Below are positions 8,402-18,352 of a stretch of 64,000 bases of DNA, in pieces. A program made the translations under genes and the position numbers. The DNA is taken from contig NZ_CDDB01000089.1 of assembly GCF_000820105.1 (NCBI RefSeq), positions 18,957 through 82,956 of the forward strand. The letters run 5' to 3'. Below the pieces are notes generated by a model, which ran no database searches, was not told the DNA's origin, and saw nothing but the letters and a program-made list of their open reading frames with translations. Positions within the stretch are counted from its first letter, which is position 1. Each line of letters starts with the position of its first letter. Source of the stretch: Aeromonas schubertii. Its GTDB lineage: Bacteria > Pseudomonadota > Gammaproteobacteria > Enterobacterales > Aeromonadaceae.

Positions 8402-9667
8402 ATGGATATTATTGCGAACTATGGCACCACCCTGGTGCTCATTGCGGCCGTGTTCGGCTTCATGATGGCATGGGGTATCGGTGCCAACGATGTGGCCAAC
8501 GCCATGGGTACCTCGGTCGGGACCAAATCCCTGACCATCCGCCAGGCCATCATCATCGCCATGATCTTCGAATTCGCCGGCGCCTATCTGGCGGGCGGCG
8601 AGGTGACGGCCACCATCCGTAACGGCATCATAGACCCGGCGGCCTTTGCCGATACCCCGGACCTGCTGGTACTCGGTATGATCGCCTCCCTGCTGGCTGC
8701 CGGTGCCTGGCTGATCCTGGCCTCCTATTTTGGCTGGCCGGTCTCCACCACTCACTCCATCGTCGGTGCCATCGTCGGCTTCGGCGTGGTGAGCATTGGC
8801 CCCGAGTCGGTACAGTGGGACAAGTTTGGTGGCATCGTCGGCTCCTGGGTCATCACCCCGGCTCTCTCCGGCCTCATCGCCTACTTCATGTTCATCAGCG
8901 TACAGAAGCTGATCTTCAACACCGACAACCCGCTGGCCAATGCCAAGCGCTATGTCCCCTTCTACATGTTCCTCACCTCGCTGGTCATCTGCCTGGTGAC
9001 CATCAAGAAGGGACTCTCCCACGTCGGCCTGCACCTGACCGACGGCGAAGGGATCCTGCTCTCCATCGGCATCTCCCTGCTGGTGGCCCTGGCCGGTTGG
9101 TTCTACATCCGCGGTCAGAATTACAACCCGCAGGATGACAGCAAGATGCACTACGCCAACGTGGAGAAGGTGTTCGGCATCCTGATGATCATCACCGCCT
9201 GTGCCATGGCCTTTGCCCACGGCTCCAACGATGTGGCCAACGCCATCGGCCCCCTCTCCGCGGTGACCTCCATCGTCGCATCCGGTGGCGAGATCGCCGG
9301 CAAGGCCCACATCGCCTGGTGGATCCTGCCGCTCGGCGGCATCGGCATCGTCATCGGTCTGGCCACCATGGGTGAGAAGGTGATGGCCACCGTCGGTACC
9401 GGCATTACCCACCTGACCCCGAGCCGTGGCTTCGCCGCCCAGCTGGCGACCGCCGCCACCGTGGTGATCGCCTCCGGTACCGGTCTGCCCATCTCCACCA
9501 CCCAGACCCTGGTCGGTGCCGTGATGGGGGTAGGCCTGGCCCGTGGCATCGCCGCCCTGAACCTGGGCGTGCTGCGCAACATCGTGGTCTCCTGGGTCAT
9601 CACCCTGCCGGCTGGCGCCATCCTCTCCATCATCATCTTCTACGTCCTGAAGGCGATCTTCTCCTGA
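8402..9667 (+). CDS. Low-affinity inorganic phosphate transporter, Pit family
   Basis: The 421-residue protein has the two inverted PiT signature repeats: GANDVANAMGT near residue 28 and GSNDVANAIGP near residue 275. Each is followed by a block of the type GWPVSTTHSIVGA or GLPISTTQTLVGA. About ten transmembrane helices are expected. It moves phosphate, probably as a metal-phosphate complex, across the inner membrane using an ion gradient. ATG 8402 is taken as the start, directly preceded by an in-frame TTG. It forms an operon with the DUF47 gene and ends at a strong terminator. The gene name pit is reasonable, but A versus B cannot be told. Confidence 0.93.
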   Translation: MDIIANYGTTLVLIAAVFGFMMAWGIGANDVANAMGTSVGTKSLTIRQAIIIAMIFEFAGAYLAGGEVTATIRNGIIDPAAFADTPDLLVLGMIASLLAAGAWLILASYFGWPVSTTHSIVGAIVGFGVVSIGPESVQWDKFGGIVGSWVITPALSGLIAYFMFISVQKLIFNTDNPLANAKRYVPFYMFLTSLVICLVTIKKGLSHVGLHLTDGEGILLSIGISLLVALAGWFYIRGQNYNPQDDSKMHYANVEKVFGILMIITACAMAFAHGSNDVANAIGPLSAVTSIVASGGEIAGKAHIAWWILPLGGIGIVIGLATMGEKVMATVGTGITHLTPSRGFAAQLATAATVVIASGTGLPISTTQTLVGAVMGVGLARGIAALNLGVLRNIVVSWVITLPAGAILSIIIFYVLKAIFS

Positions 9668-9679
9668 TGTAGCGGATGA

Positions 9680-9707
9680 AAAAGCCCGGGCAACTGCCCG
9701 GGCTTTT
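9680..9707 (+). terminator. Rho-independent terminator after the Pit gene
   Basis: A 13-bp stem (AAAAGCCCGGGCA) folds back on TGCCCGGGCTTTT and leads into T-rich sequence. A- and T-runs on both sides allow it to serve the convergent cca gene as well. Confidence 0.85.
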
Positions 9708-9724
9708 CTATTGCCGCTATGCCC

Positions 9725-10963
9725 TCAGGGCAACTCGAAGGTCCACTCATCCTTGACGCGGCTAATGGCGTCCACTCGCCGTTTGGCGAGCTGTTCGCGA
9801 ATCGCCTCCCCCTGATAGCCGGCAGCCACTATCTCCTTCACCGGCACGGCGGCGGCGGTGGCCAGTGCCTCGGCCACATAATCGGGCTGGCTGTAGACCT
9901 TCTCCTCAAACCCGGTACGACCGAAGAAATCGGCGCGGCAGGCATCCAGCAGCTGGGCGAAGCGCTCTGGCCTGCGCCAGGCATCCGCCTTGTCAAACAC
10001 CTTGAGCAGGGTCGCAGGCTTGAGATCGAAGGCGATATGGATATGGGTGTGCAGATCGCTCACCAGCAGGGCCAGATCGCGACAGTCGTTGGGCACCCGC
10101 AGCCGCTCGCAGAGGGCACGGATCAGGGGGAGCCCCTTCTGACCGTGACCATGATGGCTCGGCCAGAAGGCCGGCGGAGTGAGCCCTTTACCGAGATCGT
10201 GACAGAGGGCGGCGAAGCGAACCGGCAACTCGGGAGAGAGGCGGCACGCCTGATCCAGTACCAGCATGGTGTGCAGGCCGGTATCCACTTCCGGGTGCCA
10301 CTTGGCCGGCGCCGGCACCCCGTAGAGGGCCTCCAGCTCGGGCAGCAATACCTTGAGGGCGCCGCACTCGCGCAGCACCTCGAAGAAGACCCGGGGAGCC
10401 GGCCCCAGCAGCACCCGCTCCATCTCCTTCCAGACCCGCTCTGGGGTCAGGTGGGCCAGCTCACCCGCCTCGGTCATTTGGCGCATCAGGGCCAAGGTCT
10501 CCGGGGCTATAGTGAACCCCTGGGCATGAAAACGGGCGGCGAAGCGGGCCACCCGCAGTACCCGCAGGGGATCCTCACCAAACGCCGGTGAGACGTGACG
10601 CAGCACCCGTAACGCCAGATCCCGCTGGCCGTGGTAGGGGTCTACCAGGGTGCCATCATCGTCTTCGGCAATGGCGTTGATGGTGAGATCCCGACGCAGC
10701 AGGTCCTGCTCCAGGGTTACATCGGGGGCGGCGTGGCAGACAAATCCCGTGTAGCCATGCCCCTGCTTGCGCTCGGTGCGAGCCAGGGCATACTCCTCCT
10801 GGGTGCGGGGATGGAGGAAGACGGGAAAGTCCCTGCCCACCTGCTGATAACCCAGATCCAGCATCTGCTGCACCGTGGCGCCCACCACCACGTGATCCCG
10901 ATCCCCCTGGGGCAACCCCAGCAGGCGGTCACGCACCGCTCCCCCGACCAGATAGACTCGCAA
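9725..10963 (-). CDS. cca: CCA-adding tRNA nucleotidyltransferase
   Basis: The product is 412 residues when started at TTG 10963, exactly the length of E. coli Cca. The start is supported by GGAGAA just upstream and by the family opening (L/M)[15 protein letters not shown]. The GGxxRD nucleotide-binding motif and the DRDHVV catalytic aspartates are present. The C-terminal half holds an HD motif in [15 protein letters not shown], the phosphohydrolase domain of gammaproteobacterial Cca. The enzyme adds or repairs the 3'-CCA of tRNAs. The frame is open upstream to 11143, but that extension has no family match. Confidence 0.96.
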   Translation of the reverse strand: MRVYLVGGAVRDRLLGLPQGDRDHVVVGATVQQMLDLGYQQVGRDFPVFLHPRTQEEYALARTERKQGHGYTGFVCHAAPDVTLEQDLLRRDLTINAIAEDDDGTLVDPYHGQRDLALRVLRHVSPAFGEDPLRVLRVARFAARFHAQGFTIAPETLALMRQMTEAGELAHLTPERVWKEMERVLLGPAPRVFFEVLRECGALKVLLPELEALYGVPAPAKWHPEVDTGLHTMLVLDQACRLSPELPVRFAALCHDLGKGLTPPAFWPSHHGHGQKGLPLIRALCERLRVPNDCRDLALLVSDLHTHIHIAFDLKPATLLKVFDKADAWRRPERFAQLLDACRADFFGRTGFEEKVYSQPDYVAEALATAAAVPVKEIVAAGYQGEAIREQLAKRRVDAISRVKDEWTFELP

Positions 10964-11084
10964 CTTCTTCTCCTTTTCCGTTGACCGGGGGATTATACCC
11001 CCTTCATCACGCCCCTTCGATGCGGCTTTGACATCCCACGGCCCGCCCCTGTACCCTGCCGCCCATGGCAATGGAATGAATCCT

Positions 11085-12653
11085 ATGTACACACAATTTT
11101 TCGGGCTTGCGGAGGCTCCGTTCTCCATCTCCCCCAACCCCAAGTATCTCTACATGAGCGAGCGTCACGGGGAGGCCCTCGCACACCTGGTCTACGGCCT
11201 GCAAGACGGTGGCGGCTTCGTGCTGCTCACCGGCGAGGTCGGTACCGGCAAGACCACCGTCTCCCGCTGCCTGCTGCAACAGCTGCCCGAGGGGACAGAG
11301 ATCGCCTATATCCTCAACCCCTCCCTGACCGAGCGGGATCTGCTGGCGGCCATCTGCGACGAGTACCGACTCGCTTATGAGCCCGATGCGGGGCTCAAGA
11401 TCCTGTTCGATCTCATTCGTGACCATCTGCTCGCCAACCTGGCGGCAGGCCGCCGCAGCGTGGTGCTCATCGACGAGGCCCAGCACCTGCTGCCCGACGT
11501 CCTCGAACAGCTGCGCCTGCTGACCAACCTCGAGACCGACGAGAAGAAGCTGCTGCAAGTGGTGTTGATAGGTCAGCCGGAGCTGCAGCAGATGCTGCGC
11601 CAACCCCTGCTGCGCCAGCTCGCCCAGCGCATCACGGCGCGCTATCACCTGCTGCCCCTGACCCGCAGCGATGTGGATGCCTATGTGCGTTTCCGTCTGC
11701 AGATCGCCGGTTGCCTGCAACCCGTCTTCAGCGCCAAGGCGATCACGACGCTGCATCGCCTCAGTGGCGGCATTCCCCGCCTCATCAACCTGATCTGCGA
11801 TCGGGCCATGCTGGCTGCCTATGCCCGTGGCGATCACCGCATCAATGCCCGCGATATCGCCCTGGCGGCCTTTGAAGTCACGGGTCAGCGTGACGATGGT
11901 AGCTGGGTCAGCACCCTGGGTGTCACCGCGGCCGGCCTGTTGATGCTGGCCGCCGGCTGGTTCGGTTGGCAATACGCCGGCGTGATGCCGGTGCGTCCCG
12001 TGGTCAAGGTCGAGGTACCGATCACCGAAGATGAGACCCCGGAGCAGCAGGTCCAACTGGAAGAGGCCATCTCCCAGGCTTACGATCCGGCCCTCGCCCT
12101 GCAAAATCTCTATCGGGTCTGGGGCTTCGAGCCCGAGCTCGAAGAGGCGACCTGTGACGAGGCCCCCCGCGCCGGCCTGCGCTGCCTGAATGGCACCGGC
12201 ACACTGGCTGAGCTCGAGAAGATGCAGCACCCGGCCCAGGTGAGCCTCAAGGACGAACACGGTAACGGTTACTACGCAACCCTGGTCTCCCTCGGTACCA
12301 AGCAGGCCCATCTGCTCATCGGTGAGCAGAGCTGGGACGTGGAGCGCGACTGGCTGACCAAACACTGGGGCGGCGACTACACCCTGCTGTGGCGCCTGCC
12401 CAAGGATGGCAGCACCATCATCGGCAACGGCGCCGGCAAGGCCCAGGCCCAGTGGCTGGAGAATGCGGTGAGCAAGGCTCTCAAACAACCCCCGCGCAAG
12501 GTGAGCCGTTTCGACGCCGAGCTCAAGCGCAAGGTCGAGCAGTTCCAGAAGTCGGCCGGGCTGGACGTTGACGGCGTGGCCGGCGGCAATACCCTGCTGC
12601 GCCTCAACGTCATCGCCGGCGATCCCATGCCCAAGCTGGAGGAGGCCTCCTGA
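11085..12653 (+). CDS. exeA: Type II secretion assembly ATPase ExeA (GspA)
   Basis: The 522-residue protein begins [19 protein letters not shown], typical of GspA/ExeA. It has an AAA+ ATPase domain with Walker A GEVGTGKT at residues 50-57 and Walker [11 protein letters not shown] near residue 130. One transmembrane helix follows (about 275-295), then a periplasmic region ending in a peptidoglycan-binding domain ([20 protein letters not shown]). In Aeromonas, ExeA and ExeB form an inner-membrane complex that binds peptidoglycan and helps the ExeD secretin assemble. ATG 11085 is chosen for family fit. Its stop overlaps the exeB start. Confidence 0.95.
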   Translation: MYTQFFGLAEAPFSISPNPKYLYMSERHGEALAHLVYGLQDGGGFVLLTGEVGTGKTTVSRCLLQQLPEGTEIAYILNPSLTERDLLAAICDEYRLAYEPDAGLKILFDLIRDHLLANLAAGRRSVVLIDEAQHLLPDVLEQLRLLTNLETDEKKLLQVVLIGQPELQQMLRQPLLRQLAQRITARYHLLPLTRSDVDAYVRFRLQIAGCLQPVFSAKAITTLHRLSGGIPRLINLICDRAMLAAYARGDHRINARDIALAAFEVTGQRDDGSWVSTLGVTAAGLLMLAAGWFGWQYAGVMPVRPVVKVEVPITEDETPEQQVQLEEAISQAYDPALALQNLYRVWGFEPELEEATCDEAPRAGLRCLNGTGTLAELEKMQHPAQVSLKDEHGNGYYATLVSLGTKQAHLLIGEQSWDVERDWLTKHWGGDYTLLWRLPKDGSTIIGNGAGKAQAQWLENAVSKALKQPPRKVSRFDAELKRKVEQFQKSAGLDVDGVAGGNTLLRLNVIAGDPMPKLEEAS

Positions 12654-13348
12654 TGTCTACCCTGCTCAATGCCCTGCGCCGGGCCGAGACCCCGGTCGGA
12701 ACACCCCATATTCCGGCCATGGGACTGGCCACACGACCCGAGCCCACCACACCGCGCTGGATCTGGCCTCTGCTGGCCCTGCTCGCCCTGCTGCTGGGGG
12801 CAGGTGCCAATTACGGCTGGCACTGGCTCAACAACAAGCCACTCGAGCAGAAGGTAGAGGTCACCCACAAGGTGGTCCCCCCCTTCGTTCGGGTGGAGCC
12901 ACGCGAGTTTGATACCGAGCCTCTGCCCCCCCCTCTGCCCAAACCCGAACCCAGGGTCAGGACGCCCCAGGGCAGCCCACTACCCACCCTGCCCGGTTAT
13001 GATCTGAGTGGCGTCTCTCCCGAGCTGGCGCGTCGTTTCGCCCAGGCGGTGGGCAACAGCCAACCCCAGGCACCCATATCCGAGCCGGCCAACACCGGCA
13101 GTGGTGTGCCCTCCCTGGCCGCTCTGCCCTATGAAGTGTCGCAGCAGGTACCGTCAATCTCGTACGGATCCCATATCTACTCCTCCAATCCCGCCAAGCG
13201 CAGCGTCATCCTCAATGGCCGCGAGCTGCGCGAAGGCGCTCCTCTTGCCCCCGGTGTCGTCATCAAGGGGATAGAGCAGGACGCGCTGATACTGCAGGTC
13301 GGCGGCCAACTGGCCAGCCTGAAGGCTCTGCAAGACTGGCATCCCTGA
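12653..13348 (+). CDS. exeB: Type II secretion assembly protein ExeB (GspB)
   Basis: This 231-residue protein starts within the exeA stop codon (TGATG), so the two are translationally coupled. It opens [12 protein letters not shown], a common GspB start, has one membrane anchor at about residues 38-60, then a proline-rich linker. The C-terminal GspB domain shows [22 protein letters not shown], the conserved PulB/GspB block. It partners ExeA in placing the secretin. The main exeC-N operon is not in this window, as expected for Aeromonas. A G-run/C-run terminator follows. Confidence 0.93.
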   Translation: MSTLLNALRRAETPVGTPHIPAMGLATRPEPTTPRWIWPLLALLALLLGAGANYGWHWLNNKPLEQKVEVTHKVVPPFVRVEPREFDTEPLPPPLPKPEPRVRTPQGSPLPTLPGYDLSGVSPELARRFAQAVGNSQPQAPISEPANTGSGVPSLAALPYEVSQQVPSISYGSHIYSSNPAKRSVILNGRELREGAPLAPGVVIKGIEQDALILQVGGQLASLKALQDWHP

Positions 13349-13352
13349 TAAC

Positions 13353-13375
13353 GGGGGGCATCCGCCCCCCTTTTT
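13353..13375 (+). terminator. Terminator after exeAB
   Basis: A GGGGGG/CCCCCC stem with a short loop is followed directly by TTTTT. It lies 5 bp after the exeB stop and 17 bp before mutY. Confidence 0.85.
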
Positions 13376-13391
13376 CGATGGACACTCACAC

Positions 13392-14444
13392 GTGAATCAC
13401 GCGACGTTCGCCAGCCGGGTGCTGGCGTGGTATGAACATTCGGGGCGCAAGACCCTCCCCTGGCAGCAGGAGAAGACCCCCTACCGGGTCTGGATCTCCG
13501 AGATCATGCTGCAACAGACCCAGGTCGCCACCGTCATTCCCTACTATGAGCGCTTCATGGCCCGCTTCCCCGATGTGGTTGCCCTGGCCGATGCGCCGGT
13601 GGACGAGGTGCTGCATCACTGGACCGGGCTTGGCTACTACGCCCGTGCCCGCAATCTGCACAAGGCGGCGCAGCAGATCCGCGACCGGCACGACGGCCTC
13701 TTTCCCGAGCGCATCGAAGAGGTGACCGAACTGCCGGGCATCGGCCGCTCCACTGCCGGCGCCATCCTCTCCTTCTCCCTCGGCCAGCCCCACGCCATCC
13801 TGGATGGTAACGTGAAGCGGGTGCTCACCCGCTGGCTGGCCCTGCCCGGCTGGCCCGGCCAGAAGGAGGTGGAGAACCAGCTGTGGGAGCTGGCCATTCG
13901 CCTCACCCCGCGCCAGGGGGTGCAGCAGTACAACCAGGCCATGATGGATATCGGCGCCACCGTCTGCACCCGCAGCAAACCCAGGTGCGAGCGCTGCCCG
14001 CTACAGGCCGATTGCCAGGGGCGTCTGGAGGGGAATCCCACCCGCTATCCGGAGGGCAAACCCAAAAAGAGCACGCCGGTCAGAACGGGTCTCTTCCTGA
14101 TGCTCAAGCAGAAGGGGAGCGTGCTGCTGGAGCGACGCCCCCCCCAGGGGATCTGGGGCGGCCTCTACTGCTTCCCCCAGTTCGACAACGAGGCCCAGCT
14201 CAACGCCAGAGTACGCGAGCTGGACCTGGATCCCGCCGGCTTGCAGGAGCTGGGCGGTTTCCGTCATACCTTCAGCCACTTCCATCTGGATATCCGCCCC
14301 TTCCTGCTGGAGGTCGAGGCCCTGCCCTCCCCGCGCCTCATGGAAGGGGATACCACTCTCTGGTATAACTTACGCCAACCCGAAGAGGTGGGACTGGCAG
14401 CCGCCACCCGGCGACTGCTCGCCTATCCGGAACTCGCATCATAG
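13392..14444 (+). CDS. mutY: A/G-specific adenine DNA glycosylase
   Basis: The 350-residue protein matches MutY throughout. It starts at GTG 13392. Catalytic Glu37 lies in [11 protein letters not shown]; the helix-hairpin-helix is [12 protein letters not shown] with the catalytic Asp in ILDGNVKRV. The [4Fe-4S] cysteines have the CX6CX2CX5C spacing ([17 protein letters not shown]) near residues 192-208. The C-terminal domain (about 225-345) is the Nudix-like part that recognises 8-oxoG. It removes adenine mispaired with 8-oxoguanine. It heads the conserved mutY-yggX-mltC order. Confidence 0.97.
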   Translation: MNHATFASRVLAWYEHSGRKTLPWQQEKTPYRVWISEIMLQQTQVATVIPYYERFMARFPDVVALADAPVDEVLHHWTGLGYYARARNLHKAAQQIRDRHDGLFPERIEEVTELPGIGRSTAGAILSFSLGQPHAILDGNVKRVLTRWLALPGWPGQKEVENQLWELAIRLTPRQGVQQYNQAMMDIGATVCTRSKPRCERCPLQADCQGRLEGNPTRYPEGKPKKSTPVRTGLFLMLKQKGSVLLERRPPQGIWGGLYCFPQFDNEAQLNARVRELDLDPAGLQELGGFRHTFSHFHLDIRPFLLEVEALPSPRLMEGDTTLWYNLRQPEEVGLAAATRRLLAYPELAS

Positions 14445-14454
14445 AGGTCAATCC

Positions 14455-14727
14455 ATGAGTCGTACCGTTTTCTGTCAGCGTCTGCAAAAGGAGGCCCCGG
14501 GCCTCGATTTCCAGCTCTATCCGGGCGAGCTCGGCAAGCGCATCTTCGACAACATCAGCAAGGAAGCCTGGGCCGAATGGCAGAAGAAGCAGGTGATGCT
14601 GATCAACGAGAAGAAGCTCAACATGATGAATCTGGAGCACCGTCAGTTCCTCGAACAGGAGATGGTGCAGTATCTGTTTGAAGGGGCCGACGTGCAGATC
14701 GACGGCTACACCCCACCCAGCCAGTGA
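14455..14727 (+). CDS. yggX: Probable Fe(2+)-trafficking protein YggX
   Basis: The 90-residue protein begins [20 protein letters not shown], almost the family consensus, with the single conserved cysteine at residue 7. It continues with [18 protein letters not shown] and the [11 protein letters not shown] block. YggX is linked in enterics to protecting Fe-S enzymes, including MutY, from oxidation; the exact mechanism is not settled. It starts 10 bp after mutY and 7 bp before mltC, so the three genes are one operon. Confidence 0.96.
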   Translation: MSRTVFCQRLQKEAPGLDFQLYPGELGKRIFDNISKEAWAEWQKKQVMLINEKKLNMMNLEHRQFLEQEMVQYLFEGADVQIDGYTPPSQ

Positions 14728-14734
14728 TTCAGCC

Positions 14735-15838
14735 ATGATTCGCCGTTTCTGGCCCCTGGCCGGCCTGCTTCTGCTGCTGGCCGGCTGCTCCTCAGCCCCC
14801 AAGCCTTCCCCGCAAGACGACGATCTGGTCAACGGCAAGGATGTGCGCGGTTTCGAGCACATGATCAGCGCCCTCTCCCATAACGTGAACGAGCTGTGGG
14901 GACGCGAGGCCCTGTTTGCCGGCCGCTTTGACTACGTCAAGTACACGGATCAATACAAGAGCCGGGCTCACATCGACTTCAATGGCGGCCTGATACAGGT
15001 GGAGACCGTCTCGACGATCGACCCCAAGGTGCATCTGCGCCGCGCCATCATAGAGACACTGCTCACCCCGGACGATCCGGCCGAGGTGGATCTCTACTCG
15101 GATCGGGAGATCATGCCCGGCACCGATCCCTTCCTCTATGGTCAGGTGCTCGACAACCAGCGTCAGCCAATCCGCTTTCCCTGGCGTGCCGAACGCTACG
15201 CAGACCATCTGCTCGCCACCGCCCTCAAGCAGCGTACCCTGGGGATCCGCACCATCTACTACGTGGATATCCCCATGGTGGCGAACCACACGGACCAGCG
15301 GGGCTACAAGTATGCCGCCCTGATCCGTGAGGCCTCGCGCAAGTATGGAGTGCCCGAGAGCCTCATCTACGCCGTGATCAAGACAGAGAGCAGCTTCAAC
15401 CCCTATGCGGTGAGCAGCTCCAATGCCTACGGCCTGATGCAGGTGATCCCGGCCACCGCGGGACGCGATGTCTATGTGCGGGTAAAGGGCAAATATGGTC
15501 AGCCGACCCGGGAGGATCTCTTCAATCCTGCCTATAACATCGACATCGGCACCGCCTACCTGCACCTGCTGCAAAGCGTCTACCTGGCGGATATCCAGGA
15601 TCCCCTGTCCCGTCGCTACTCGGTCATCTCCGCCTACAACGGTGGGGCGGGCAATGTACTGCGTACTTTCGCCGACGATCGCAATGCGGCCCCGGGGGTC
15701 ATCAACCGCCTCTCCCCTCAGGAGGTCTACCAGATCCTCACCGAGCAGCACCCGCTGGCCGAATCCCGCCGCTATCTCTACAAGGTTCATCAGGCCGAAC
15801 GTAGCTTTAAAGTTTCCCGGTTACGTGCTCCGGGTTGA
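14735..15838 (+). CDS. mltC: Membrane-bound lytic murein transglycosylase C
   Basis: The 367-residue lipoprotein has a signal peptide with the lipobox LLAGC (cysteine at about residue 20), so it is likely an outer-membrane lipoprotein. The catalytic domain carries the SLT family-1 motif VIKTESSFNPYA (catalytic Glu) and SNAYGLMQVIPATAG, then the conserved YNIDIGTAYL and ISAYNGGAGNV blocks. It cleaves glycan strands to 1,6-anhydromuropeptides. ATG 14735 is chosen because the signal peptide begins there. It closes the mutY-yggX operon and is followed by a terminator. Confidence 0.96.
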   Translation: MIRRFWPLAGLLLLLAGCSSAPKPSPQDDDLVNGKDVRGFEHMISALSHNVNELWGREALFAGRFDYVKYTDQYKSRAHIDFNGGLIQVETVSTIDPKVHLRRAIIETLLTPDDPAEVDLYSDREIMPGTDPFLYGQVLDNQRQPIRFPWRAERYADHLLATALKQRTLGIRTIYYVDIPMVANHTDQRGYKYAALIREASRKYGVPESLIYAVIKTESSFNPYAVSSSNAYGLMQVIPATAGRDVYVRVKGKYGQPTREDLFNPAYNIDIGTAYLHLLQSVYLADIQDPLSRRYSVISAYNGGAGNVLRTFADDRNAAPGVINRLSPQEVYQILTEQHPLAESRRYLYKVHQAERSFKVSRLRAPG

Positions 15839-15841
15839 GCA

Positions 15842-15868
15842 AGGCGCCCCTCGGGGCGCCTCGTTTTT
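15842..15868 (+). terminator. Terminator after the mutY-yggX-mltC operon
   Basis: The stem AGGCGCCCC/GGGGCGCCT is followed by CGTTTTTGT, beginning 4 bp after the mltC stop. Confidence 0.85.
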
Positions 15869-15876
15869 GTCGGCAC

Positions 15877-15903
15877 AAAAAAACGGCAATCCGAAGATTG
15901 CCG
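15877..15903 (-). terminator. Terminator for asnA
   Basis: On the minus strand an 8-bp stem (CGGCAATC) with a 4-nt loop is followed by seven T residues. It lies about 75 bp after the asnA stop and back to back with the mltC terminator. Confidence 0.8.
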
Positions 15904-15979
15904 AGAGGAATGTAGTAAATGCGACCGGGCGTGGGATGAGCGGGCCGCAGGGGAACCTCCCCGGGGAAGGCGAACCTTC

Positions 15980-16972
15980 TTACAGCAGTCCGGCGATACG
16001 CTCCCTCACGTCGGACGGCCACACACCAACCTGCACCTGTCCGATGTGCTCCTTTTGCAGCAGCAACATGGCCAGACGCGATTGTCCAATCCCTCCCCCA
16101 ATGGTCTGGGGCATGCGACCGGCCAGCAGCGCCTGGTGCCAGTCGTAGGCCAGGCGATCCTCGTCGCCTGTGATGGCGAGCTGACGGCGCAGGGCATCTG
16201 CATCCACCCGGATCCCCATGGAGGAGATTTCAAAACTGTCTTCGAGTACCGGGTTCCACACCAGGATGTCTCCGTTGAGGCCGGCCAGCCCAGACTCCCC
16301 CTCGGAGCTCCAGTCGTCGTAGTCCGGGGCCCGCACGTCGTGGCGCTCGCCATGAGACAGGGCCCCGCCGATGCCGATCAGGAAGACGGCCCCCAGCTCC
16401 TTGGCGATGGCGTGCTCACGCCCCTTGGCGTCGAGGCCCGGATAGCGGGTGAGCAGCTCTTCGCTGTGGACGAACTGGATCGCCTCGGGCAGGAAGGGGG
16501 TGAGCTCATGCTCGGCGCAGATGGCACGTTCGGTGGCCTTGATGGCACCCCAGATGGCCTGCACCGTCTCTTTCAGGTAGGCCAGATCCCGGCGATCCTG
16601 CGGCATCACCCGCTCCCAGTCCCACTGATCGACGTAGACCGAGTGGATCGGGGAGAGACGGTCCTCATCCGGACGCAGGGCCTTCATGTGGGTGTAGAGT
16701 CCCTCGCCCGGCCCGAAGCCAAAACGACCCAGGGTATGGCGCTTCCACTTGGCCAGCGAGTGAACCACCTCGTAGCTCTCTTCGGGCAGTGTCTTCACCT
16801 TCACCTGCACCGCCTGTTCGCTGCCGGAGAGATTGTCCTGGGTGCCGTCACCGACACGGCTCAGGATGGGGGCTTGCACCTCCATCAGGCCCAGCTGCTG
16901 GGCGAGCTGGCGGGAGAAGATCTCCTTGACCAGGGTGATCTGCTGTTGGCTGCGAATGTAGTGCTGTTTCAT
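15980..16972 (-). CDS. asnA: Aspartate-ammonia ligase (asparagine synthetase A)
   Basis: The 330-residue protein equals E. coli AsnA in length when started at ATG 16972. It shows the class II synthetase-like blocks [39 protein letters not shown] and [14 protein letters not shown]. It makes asparagine from aspartate, ammonia and ATP in the cytoplasm. The regulator gene asnC is divergent, with 153 bp between them, the classic arrangement in which AsnC activates asnA when asparagine is low. Confidence 0.97.
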   Translation of the reverse strand: MKQHYIRSQQQITLVKEIFSRQLAQQLGLMEVQAPILSRVGDGTQDNLSGSEQAVQVKVKTLPEESYEVVHSLAKWKRHTLGRFGFGPGEGLYTHMKALRPDEDRLSPIHSVYVDQWDWERVMPQDRRDLAYLKETVQAIWGAIKATERAICAEHELTPFLPEAIQFVHSEELLTRYPGLDAKGREHAIAKELGAVFLIGIGGALSHGERHDVRAPDYDDWSSEGESGLAGLNGDILVWNPVLEDSFEISSMGIRVDADALRRQLAITGDEDRLAYDWHQALLAGRMPQTIGGGIGQSRLAMLLLQKEHIGQVQVGVWPSDVRERIAGLL

Positions 16973-17031
16973 GGCGAATCCCTGTTTCAAACTGCGTTGT
17001 TGTGTGGATTCTTCAACACAACGGCCATTAA

Positions 17032-17082
17032 ATTCAATATTCAACAACAAAAATACGCTTTACGCATTTTTTCATTCAATAT
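17032..17082. promoter_or_regulatory. Direct repeat in the asnA-asnC promoter region, candidate AsnC sites
   Basis: The 9-bp sequence ATTCAATAT occurs at 17032-17040 and again at 17074-17082. The copies are 42 bp apart, close to four helical turns, so both lie on one face of the DNA. AsnC/Lrp octamers often bind such phased sites. Binding is inferred from position and phasing. Confidence 0.4.
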
Positions 17083-17125
17083 AACCTCGCCTTTAATCTC
17101 GAATCGTTAAAGGGCGTTCAAAAAA

Positions 17126-17587
17126 ATGGCGGAAAATTATCGGATCGACAATCTGGATCAGGGCATCCTGGAGGCCCTGATGGAGAACGCGCGCATCCCC
17201 TATGCCGAACTGGCCAAGCGCTTCGCGGTGAGCCCGGGCACCATCCATGTGCGGGTCGAGAAGATGAAGCAGGCGGGGATTATCGAAGGGACGCGGGTGC
17301 AGGTGAACGCCAAGAGACTCGGCTACGACGTCTGTTGCTTTATCGGTATCAATCTCAAGAGCGCGAAAGACTATCCTTCGGCCCTGGCCAAGCTACAGGC
17401 GCTGGATGAGGTGGTGGAGGCCTACTACACCACGGGCCACTACAGCATCTTCATGAAGGTGATGACCCGCTCCATCGATGAGCTGCAGACCGTGCTCATC
17501 AACAAGATCCAGACCATCGACGAGATCCAGTCCACCGAGACCCTGATCTCGCTGCAGAATCCAATTCTGAGGGATGTACGCCCCTGA
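17126..17587 (+). CDS. asnC: Lrp/AsnC-family transcriptional regulator AsnC
   Basis: The 153-residue protein has an N-terminal helix-turn-helix (LDQGILEALMENARIPYAEL and VSPGTIHVRVEKMKQAG) and a C-terminal RAM domain, the layout and length of AsnC. In enterics it activates asnA and represses itself, responding to asparagine. The divergent asnA makes the assignment firm. The stop codon abuts the stop of the convergent solute-binding gene (TGATCA), leaving no spacer or separate terminator. Confidence 0.95.
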   Translation: MAENYRIDNLDQGILEALMENARIPYAELAKRFAVSPGTIHVRVEKMKQAGIIEGTRVQVNAKRLGYDVCCFIGINLKSAKDYPSALAKLQALDEVVEAYYTTGHYSIFMKVMTRSIDELQTVLINKIQTIDEIQSTETLISLQNPILRDVRP

Positions 17588-18352
17588 TCAGGGCTCCACG
17601 TAGGGAATCCCGTGCTTCTCGTAGAGGGCCCTGAGCCGGCCATCCCGCTTCATACGTAGCAACTCGGCGTCGTAGGCCTGCATCAGGGCAGGGGTCTTAG
17701 CATCGGCGCGCGCCTTGCACCAGGCGTTGAAGTAGGGGCTCGACTTGAAGGGATGGGGCAGATAGTCCACCTTGCCCTCCATCCCCTCGACATGGATCTG
17801 GGCGAAGGCCGTCACCAGCGGCATGGGCACCACATCGATACGCTTCATCACCAGCTTGCGCAGCTGCAGATCGTTCATGGTCACCACCTGCACCCGCCAG
17901 GCGGGATCATCGGCGATGGCATTGATCTCGGGGGTGTAGGCGTAGTCCCGTGTCAGGCCGATACGCCAGGGCTTGAGATCCGAGAGACGATCATAGCGAA
18001 TACTCCCTGCGTCCTCCTTGCGCACAAAGAAGTGCCAACTGTGACGCATATGGGACTGCTGGGGATAGATGAGATAGCTCTCCCGCTCCGGCTTGTAGGA
18101 GTGAGTGAAGACCATGTCGTAGACACCGATCTCGGCATTGCGGGTGAGGCGCGCCCCCGAATCAGTCAGCTCGACCCGAAAAGGCTGTTGGAGGGCTGCA
18201 AACAGGGTGGCCAGGATATCCACATCCAACCCCGCCGGCTCCCCCTTCTCGTTTAAATATTTGAGGGGCGCCTCCAGAGTGCCACCCACCACCAGGGTCT
18301 TGGCCGACAGCCAGGGGGAAAGCAGCATGAGGAGTAACAGGAGGCGCATCAT
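17588..18352 (-). CDS. Orphan periplasmic solute-binding protein (SBP_bac_3 family)
   Basis: The 254-residue protein has a signal peptide (RLLLLLMLLSPWLSA) and the amino-acid-type periplasmic binding fold. Typical parts are LKYLNEKGEPAGLDVDILATLFAAL and YDMVFTHSYKPERESY. Its ATG lies 4 bp inside the end of the upstream paralogue at 18349-19101, so the two are co-translated. No permease or ATPase gene is near. It may bind polar amino acids or related solutes for sensing; the ligand is unknown. Confidence 0.8.
   Translation of the reverse strand: MMRLLLLLMLLSPWLSAKTLVVGGTLEAPLKYLNEKGEPAGLDVDILATLFAALQQPFRVELTDSGARLTRNAEIGVYDMVFTHSYKPERESYLIYPQQSHMRHSWHFFVRKEDAGSIRYDRLSDLKPWRIGLTRDYAYTPEINAIADDPAWRVQVVTMNDLQLRKLVMKRIDVVPMPLVTAFAQIHVEGMEGKVDYLPHPFKSSPYFNAWCKARADAKTPALMQAYDAELLRMKRDGRLRALYEKHGIPYVEP

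Noticed and set aside
7655-9412. 585-codon minus-strand frame opposite the DUF47 and Pit genes
   Set aside because: His/Asp/Gly-rich composition typical of antisense frames; both plus-strand genes have clear family motifs.
11007-12488. 493-codon minus-strand frame opposite exeA
   Set aside because: Antisense of a well-supported gene; low-complexity Gln/Gly/His composition.
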